Assembly: GCA_964424565.1 (NCBI GenBank)
Contig: CAYRIZ010000036.1
Coordinates: 1 to 21,051, forward strand
Source: Avisuccinivibrio sp964424565
GTDB lineage: Bacteria > Pseudomonadota > Gammaproteobacteria > Enterobacterales > Succinivibrionaceae
Direction of reading: 5' to 3'
DNA: 21,051 bases
The notes beneath the pieces were generated by a model, which saw nothing but the letters and a program-made list of their open reading frames with translations, did not search any database and was not told where the DNA came from. Below are positions 16,503 through 21,051 of this stretch, in pieces. Every line of letters starts with the position of its first letter. The first letter of the stretch is position 1. Position numbers and translations under genes: made by a program.

Positions 16503-16820
16503 TTACTGTTTTTCCGGCGCTGCCGGGGCTGATTCCAGAATTTCCCTGATTTCGCGGGTCAGCCTCCAGGCCTGATCCTGAAAGGGAGTGGAGCCGCTCA
16601 TGAAGTGCTGCAGCCGCGACTGACACTCCAGCGCCGTCAGCACCGCCGCCTGCTGCGGGGTGATGGAAGGACTGTTGCGCAGGATGGAAGCGGCCAGTTC
16701 CTGTACACTCAGCACGGCATTTTTCAGCTCCCGCTCCTGATCTGGCCGGCAGCGCAGGGTGAAACGATCTCCCAGTACGGAAAAAGTGAATTCCACAAAT
16801 TCAGCTGTCTGCTCACTCAT
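16503..16820 (-). CDS. zapA: Cell division protein ZapA
   Basis: Z-ring-associated protein that cross-links FtsZ filaments. It is 105 aa (E. coli 109). It shows the N-terminal beta region (VEFTFSVLGDRFTLRCRPDQERELKNA matched piecewise to VEIQIFGRSLRVNCP-type sequences), then a helical C-terminal coiled coil. It is followed directly by fau, as in E. coli, though without the 6S RNA gene that lies between the two there. Confidence 0.88.
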   Translation of the reverse strand: MSEQTAEFVEFTFSVLGDRFTLRCRPDQERELKNAVLSVQELAASILRNSPSITPQQAAVLTALECQSRLQHFMSGSTPFQDQAWRLTREIREILESAPAAPEKQ

Positions 16821-16868
16821 CTCAACTTCAACTCAATTCAGCAGTGGTCCCGATCCTCTCTGCAGTCG

Positions 16869-16877
16869 ATTATAGCA
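16869..16877 (-). promoter_or_regulatory. Extended -10 promoter of zapA-fau
   Basis: Minus strand reads TGCTATAAT, a perfect extended -10. It gives a leader of roughly 40 nt before zapA. Confidence 0.55.
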
Positions 16878-16898
16878 GAGTCGCCGGGCCTGCATTTG

Positions 16899-16907
16899 TG
16901 CTACAAT
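16899..16907 (+). promoter_or_regulatory. Extended -10 promoter of rluB
   Basis: TGCTACAAT, no clear -35. Start near 16914, giving a leader of about 105 nt to the GTG at 17020. Divergent from the zapA promoter. Confidence 0.5.
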
Positions 16908-17019
16908 CAGCGCTTAATTTTGCGGGCCTAAGTCCCGCGGCTGTTTGATTTTCCTGCCCGGGGCGGCAGGGAGAATTTTTAATAATTTATACAAATCTTT
17001 AAAGTTAAAGGACAACAGC

Positions 17020-18279
17020 GTGAGCGAAAAGCTGCAGAAGGTTTTGGCACGTTTAGGCCTGGGCTCCCGTCGTGAATTGGACGCCATGATAGCTGCCGGC
17101 CGCATTGAGGTTAACGGACGCACCGCCAGGGTAGGCGATCGGGTGGAAGGCAATATTACCGTAAAGATTGACGGCAAAATAGCCGCTACACCGCAGAGCC
17201 GGCGGCCCAAATGCCGGGTCCTGATGTATTACAAGCCTGAAGGTGAACTGACCACCATCAGGGATCCTGAAGACAGACCCACGGTATTTGATCATCTGCC
17301 GCGTCCCGATGCCGGACGCTGGATCTATGTAGGCAGACTGGATCTCAATACCTCAGGCCTGCTGCTCTTCACCACCGACGGTGAGCTGGCCAATGCCCTG
17401 ATGCATCCGCGCGGCGGCATTGAGCGTGTATATGCCGTGCGCGTCTTCGGCGAGGTCAGCGATGAGCAGCTGTCTTCCCTGCAGAAGGGGATTAATCTGG
17501 AAGACGGTCCGGCCAAATTTGACAGCGTGACCTTTCAGGGCGGCGAGGGCCGCAACAGCTGGTACCATGTCACCTTAAAGGAAGGCCGCAACCGCGAGGT
17601 ACGCCGGCTGTGGGAGAGCGTGGGAGTGCAGGTCAGCCGCCTCATCCGCATCAAATACGCCAATCTGGAACTCGATCCCAAGCTGCATGCCGGTCAGTAC
17701 CGCGAACTTACCATAGGCGAGATCAATGCCCTGCGCTCCCTGGTCGGCCTTAAGGCCTTAAAGGACAGTGAAGCTCCCAAAAACACTTTGGACAAGCTCT
17801 CCGAGCGCGATCGCAAGCTGCGTCCGCGCAGCAGCCGGCAGCAGGATGAGAACCGCCGGCCGCGCCGGGAGCATGAGGAGCGCTCTGCCCGCGACAGCCG
17901 CAGATCACAGGATGACCGCAGCCGCCGCCGTCAGCCTGCCGCCGCCCAGAGCCGCACCGCCGGAGCTGCAGAGGGTGCCGTCGGCGCCCGCAGCCGCCGG
18001 CAGTGGGATAATGAGCCCCGGCCGGTAGTGGTTTCCGCCACCGCCGGAGGAGCATCCTCCCGCCGTACCGGACGTCCTGCTGCCACGGCCCGTTTTGTCA
18101 GACGCGACAGCAGCGGCGGTTATCAGGTGCGCGAGCTGTCCTGGGGCGATGAGGGCCGCAGCGAGAGCCGGGAGCCCTCCCGCGGCCGCGGCTTTGCCGG
18201 CGTGAAGGTCAAGAGCTATCACAACGGCCGCGTCAGCTCAGCTGTCTACGTCAGACGCACTCCGCGCGGCTCGCGCTGA
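17020..18279 (+). CDS. rluB: 23S rRNA pseudouridine(2605) synthase RluB with long basic tail
   Basis: Makes pseudouridine at 2605 of 23S rRNA. The first 245 or so residues match E. coli RluB closely: an S4 domain (SEKLQKVLARLGLGSRREL), YYKPEGEL, catalytic D108 in VGRLDLNTSGLLLFTTDG, and EGRNREVRRLWE. The product is 419 aa against 291 in E. coli; the extra length is an arginine/serine-rich, probably disordered tail that ends in a more structured-looking segment with GFAGVKVKSYHNGR. Start GTG 17020 (AAAGGA 7 bp upstream) matches the E. coli MSEKLQ start; the open frame continues upstream to 16945 without family support. Confidence 0.95.
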   Translation: MSEKLQKVLARLGLGSRRELDAMIAAGRIEVNGRTARVGDRVEGNITVKIDGKIAATPQSRRPKCRVLMYYKPEGELTTIRDPEDRPTVFDHLPRPDAGRWIYVGRLDLNTSGLLLFTTDGELANALMHPRGGIERVYAVRVFGEVSDEQLSSLQKGINLEDGPAKFDSVTFQGGEGRNSWYHVTLKEGRNREVRRLWESVGVQVSRLIRIKYANLELDPKLHAGQYRELTIGEINALRSLVGLKALKDSEAPKNTLDKLSERDRKLRPRSSRQQDENRRPRREHEERSARDSRRSQDDRSRRRQPAAAQSRTAGAAEGAVGARSRRQWDNEPRPVVVSATAGGASSRRTGRPAATARFVRRDSSGGYQVRELSWGDEGRSESREPSRGRGFAGVKVKSYHNGRVSSAVYVRRTPRGSR

Positions 18280-18300
18280 TTTAGCAGCTCTGCGCCACAA

Positions 18301-18346
18301 CCCCGGGCGAAAAAAGCGCAAACCCACCTGCCCGGGGCAAATTTTT
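18301..18346 (+). terminator. Terminator after rluB
   Basis: Perfect 8-bp stem CCCCGGGC (18301-18308) and GCCCGGGG (18330-18337), a 21-base loop, then CAAATTTTTG. The T run also forms part of a small palindrome, GGCAAATTTTTGCC (18336-18349). Confidence 0.6.
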
Positions 18347-18373
18347 GCCAAGCGCCGGCCTATGGTTTATAGT
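18345..18373 (+). promoter_or_regulatory. Sigma-70 promoter of the terC-type gene
   Basis: TTGCCA (18345-18350), 17-bp spacer, TATAGT (18368-18373); five of six matches each. Start near 18380, giving a leader of about 135 nt with a 5' hairpin CTGCC-GTGT-GGCAG (18381-18394), a second hairpin GCCCG/CGGGC (18437-18452), and a long pyrimidine tract (about 18465-18494) before the start codon. Confidence 0.65.
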
Positions 18374-18514
18374 GGAGTAGCTGCCGTGTGGCAGTACGAC
18401 CTGTAAGTAAACTAAAAGTGTCAAGCGACTGTTTCAGCCCGATGATGCGGGCCCCCTTCGGTAATCTTTTCTCTTATTTTTCTCTTTTTCTTTTGAACAC
18501 AACGGTGGTGCAGC

Positions 18515-20134
18515 ATGGATAGTGCAGCCGCCGCGCATCAGGTGATGTTTGATCTGGCCTGGGTGAGCGATCCCACGGCCTGGATGGGTCTGCTGACCCT
18601 GGTGGTAATTGAGATCGTGCTGGGCATAGACAACCTGGTGTTTATTGCCATACTGTCGGCCAAACTGCCGCCCAAAACCCGCGACAAGGCCCGTTATGCC
18701 GGTCTGGGCGGAGCTCTGCTCATCCGCCTGATCCTGCTGACTTTTATCTCCTATATAGTGACCTTTACCACGCCGCTGTTTTACATAGGCAGCTTTGCCG
18801 TCTCCGGGCGCGATGTGGTGATGTTTGTCGGCGGTGTCTTCCTGCTTTACAAGGCCACGCATGAACTGCACGGCAAGCTCGAGGGCTTTGATGAGGAGCT
18901 TTCGGCCTCCAAGGCGGCAGGCTCGGCCTTTTGGCTGGTGGTGCTGCAGATCATGGTGCTCGATGCCGTGTTCTCCCTGGATGCCATCATCACGGCCGTA
19001 GGCATGATAGAGCATGTCTTTATCATGATGGCGGCGGTGATCATAGCCATGGGCGTGATGACCCTGGCCAGCCGCACCATTACCGAATTTGTCAGCCGGC
19101 ATCCCACTTTGGTGATCCTCTGTCTGGGCTTCCTGCTGCTCATAGGCTTTTCGCTGCTGGTGGAGGCGCTGCACTTCCATGTGCCCAAGGGCTATCTCTA
19201 TGCCGCCATAGGTTTTTCCATCTTAATTGAGATCTTCAATCAGGTGGCCAGGCGCAATACCCTGAAGCTGGGCTCAGGCGTCAATGCCATGCAGAGCCGC
19301 GAGGTGGCGGCCAATCTGGTGCTGCGCCTGCTGGGCTCCAATCAAAATCAGGTGCAGACCTTTAAGGAAGCCATAGTCTCCCGCACCGGCTCGCAGGTGT
19401 TTAATTTTGAGGAAAAGGAAATGGTGTCCCGGGTGCTGCAGCTGTCCTCACTGCCGGCCGGGGCGGTGATGACTCCGCGCACCGATCTGGAGATGATAGA
19501 TATAGCTGCCGATACGGCAGATCTAGCCAGCCAGGTCCGGGCCCTCAAACGCTCGCGGCTGGTAGCCTACAAAAACGGCCAGAAGGATCAGCCTCTGGGC
19601 TATATCCGCCGGGTGGATCTGCTGGGCTGGGTGTCTGATCAGGACAATAATCAGGATATATCCTCCCTCATCCGCGAGCCTCTGTATCTGCCGGAGACCG
19701 TCAGTATCCTCAAGGCGCTGGAGGAGTTCCGCCGCGTCAAGGCTTCCATAGCCCTGGTGGTGGATGAGTTCGGCAATTTCGAAGGCGTGATCTCCCTGCA
19801 TGACATCATGGAGGCCATAGCAGGCGATTTGCCGGAGCAGACTGAAGTACCGGAGCTGGTTCGCCTCAGTCCCGGACTCTTCCGCATAGCCGGCGATGCC
19901 CTGCTCAAGGACGTCTCCCGGGTCACCGGCTTCAAGGTGCCGGTATCGGACAATTATCACACCATGGCCGGCTTCATCCTCGATTATCTGCAGCGGCTGC
20001 CCCGGCAGGGTGAGGTGATCACCTTTGCCAAGTGGGAGCTGACCATAGTCAAGGTCAGTGAAGTGTCCATAGATACGGTGCAGCTCAAGAGCCTTTCCCC
20101 TCCCCGGGGCGACAAGAAAAGCGGCAGCAGATAA
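18515..20134 (+). CDS. TerC family membrane protein with CBS and CorC domains (YoaE-like)
   Basis: A 539-aa inner-membrane protein closely resembling E. coli YoaE (518 aa). The TerC half (about 15-245) has the acidic membrane motifs EIVLGIDNLVFIAIL and VLDAVFSLDAIITAVGM, proposed in this family to handle divalent metals, and ends KGYLYAAIGFSILIEIFNQ. A pair of CBS domains follows (about 305-435, starting near VMTPRTDLEMID, second around VDEFGNFEGVISLHDIMEAI), then a CorC/HlyC-type C-terminal domain (about 445-530). GGTGGTG precedes the ATG. The exact substrate is unknown; metal export is the usual suggestion. Confidence 0.92.
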   Translation: MDSAAAAHQVMFDLAWVSDPTAWMGLLTLVVIEIVLGIDNLVFIAILSAKLPPKTRDKARYAGLGGALLIRLILLTFISYIVTFTTPLFYIGSFAVSGRDVVMFVGGVFLLYKATHELHGKLEGFDEELSASKAAGSAFWLVVLQIMVLDAVFSLDAIITAVGMIEHVFIMMAAVIIAMGVMTLASRTITEFVSRHPTLVILCLGFLLLIGFSLLVEALHFHVPKGYLYAAIGFSILIEIFNQVARRNTLKLGSGVNAMQSREVAANLVLRLLGSNQNQVQTFKEAIVSRTGSQVFNFEEKEMVSRVLQLSSLPAGAVMTPRTDLEMIDIAADTADLASQVRALKRSRLVAYKNGQKDQPLGYIRRVDLLGWVSDQDNNQDISSLIREPLYLPETVSILKALEEFRRVKASIALVVDEFGNFEGVISLHDIMEAIAGDLPEQTEVPELVRLSPGLFRIAGDALLKDVSRVTGFKVPVSDNYHTMAGFILDYLQRLPRQGEVITFAKWELTIVKVSEVSIDTVQLKSLSPPRGDKKSGSR

Positions 20135-20153
20135 GCATGATCCTGACTTCTTT

Positions 20154-20175
20154 ACGCGGCGTCTGCCGCGTTTTA
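20154..20175 (+). terminator. Terminator after the terC-type gene
   Basis: Perfect stem ACGCGGC (20154-20160) and GCCGCGT (20165-20171), loop GTCT, then TTTAT. Confidence 0.7.
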
Positions 20176-20216
20176 TGATCCGATCAGAGTGTCTGTACAA
20201 AAAATGTGAGGAAAAC

Positions 20217-21005
20217 ATGGAAGTCATAGTACATCTCGATGCCGTTGCCATCCCCAAGGAATTTCCCATGCCCAAGCTCGATCTGGACTACGAGTGGCGG
20301 GCCTATGAAAACACTCCCAATGATCAAATAGTGGAGCGTGCCGCCGATGCCACGGTGATAGTGACCAACAAAAATCAGCTTACGGCAGAGGTACTCTCTC
20401 AGCTGCCCCGGTTGAAGCTCATAGCCGAGCTGGCCACCGGCTACAACAATATAGACATAGATTACTGCCGGGAGCACGGCATAGCCGTCACCACCATACA
20501 GGACTACAGCACCAAATCCGTAGCCGAGCACACCCTGACCATGATGCTGATGCTCTCCCGCTCCATGCTGACCACCCGCCGGGCCATGGAAGGCGGACTG
20601 TGGGTCAATGCCAACTGCTTCTGTCAGCTGCCGGCTCCCATAGTGGATCTGGACGGGCATACTGTAGCCATAGTGGGCAACGGAGCCATAGGCAGCCGCA
20701 TAGCACAGCTGTGCACGGCCTTTGGCATGCAGGTCTTAAAGGCCGAACACAAGGATGCTGCCACGGTGCGTCCGGGGTACACTCCCTTTGCCGAGGCTTT
20801 GGCGGCGGCTGACTTCATCTCCATCAACTGCCCGCTGACGGCCTCTACCCGCAATCTCATAGGCCGGGCTGAATTTGCCCTGATGAAGAAGACGGCCTAC
20901 ATCATCAACAACGGCCGCGGCGGCATAGTCAATGAAGCCGAGCTGGTGGAAGCCCTGCAGCAGGGTACCATAGCCGGTGCCGCCGCCGATGTGGCCTCAG
21001 GGTGA
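20217..21005 (+). CDS. D-2-hydroxyacid dehydrogenase, truncated at the 3' end
   Basis: NAD-dependent reduction of a 2-oxoacid to a D-2-hydroxyacid; the substrate cannot be assigned. Here it is 262 aa, where family members have about 310-330. The N-terminal catalytic half contains ELATGYNNIDIDYC and TKSVAEHTL; the Rossmann motif GNGAIG is at 154-159; catalytic R234 is in NNGRGGIVNE. The frame then stops at ADVASG-TGA, just before the DVxxxEP glutamate and about 25-30 residues before the catalytic histidine. Both are therefore missing, and the protein should be inactive. The bases after the break are A+T-richer than the gene, which suggests an insertion or junction. ATG 20217 has GAGG 5 bp upstream; ATG 20175 overlaps the preceding terminator and is less likely. 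Confidence 0.8.
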   Translation: MEVIVHLDAVAIPKEFPMPKLDLDYEWRAYENTPNDQIVERAADATVIVTNKNQLTAEVLSQLPRLKLIAELATGYNNIDIDYCREHGIAVTTIQDYSTKSVAEHTLTMMLMLSRSMLTTRRAMEGGLWVNANCFCQLPAPIVDLDGHTVAIVGNGAIGSRIAQLCTAFGMQVLKAEHKDAATVRPGYTPFAEALAAADFISINCPLTASTRNLIGRAEFALMKKTAYIINNGRGGIVNEAELVEALQQGTIAGAAADVASG

Positions 21006-21051
21006 TTGCACGAGATGTTACTTGACATCTTCTTGAGATTTTGTTGCTTCA
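21003..21051. other. A+T-rich sequence after an abrupt junction, possible mobile element end
   Basis: From about 21002 the sequence no longer continues the dehydrogenase in any frame I can follow and becomes richer in A and T than the gene. It contains TTGACA at 21022-21027. Too little is present to name an element. Confidence 0.3.

Noticed and set aside
16945..17019. ATG 16945 as start of RluB
   Set aside because: GTG 17020 has a proper ribosome site and begins exactly where E. coli RluB begins.
18372..18401. yybP-ykoY (Mn2+) riboswitch before the TerC-type gene, suggested by GGAGTAG followed by a hairpin and GACC
   Set aside because: The GGAGTAG overlaps the predicted -10/start region of a good promoter (18345-18373), so it would not be in the transcript, and the usual second arm and GAGACC closing sequence are not found.

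Overview
The window is a stretch of gammaproteobacterial chromosome, most likely from a Succinivibrionaceae-like (Aeromonadales) lineage. The housekeeping order greA(+) yhbY(-) rlmE(+) ftsH(+) folP(+) glmM(+) ... secG(+) is the same block known from Escherichia coli, the zapA-fau pair is present, and the proteins align closely with enterobacterial ones (GreA D41/E44, RluB, SecG, YoaE-type TerC). The genus call is inference; the class is well supported.

Left edge (1 to about 2240): a decayed prophage fragment, A-rich compared with the rest. It holds a 447-aa lysine/glutamine-rich protein ending in a zincin-like HExxH domain, two small acidic paralogous genes (75 and 84 aa), and two broken copies of a phage virion-type protein. 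The layout looks like the toxin/immunity end of a phage head-protein locus, but that function is inferred. The second phage-protein copy carries what looks like a deletion between 11-bp direct repeats.

Chaperone region (about 2300 to 6500): grpE, dnaK, dnaJ. grpE and dnaK each have a near-consensus heat-shock (sigma-32) promoter, and a strong intrinsic terminator lies between dnaK and dnaJ. A MATE exporter follows behind a near-consensus sigma-70 promoter.

Central block (8.1 to 14.4 kb): greA with a promoter-terminator leader like GraL of E. coli, convergent yhbY, then the operon rlmE-ftsH-folP-glmM. The most unusual gene here is the folP-position gene. It keeps the dihydropteroate synthase fold and much of the alignment, but nearly all pterin/pABA-binding residues are replaced, so it is probably not a working DHPS.

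Right part (14.5 to 21 kb): an orphan periplasmic solute-binding protein sits between glmM and secG, where E. coli has nothing. Then come secG, the divergent pair zapA-fau (-) and rluB (+, with a long arginine-rich tail), a YoaE-like TerC/CBS/CorC membrane protein with a long leader, and a D-2-hydroxyacid dehydrogenase. The dehydrogenase is cut off just before its catalytic Glu and His by a stop, followed by A+T-richer sequence at the window edge.

Two genome-wide habits show through: an extended -10 promoter element TGCTANAAT used at four places, and a strong context rule for isoleucine codons (ATA before a G, ATC otherwise).
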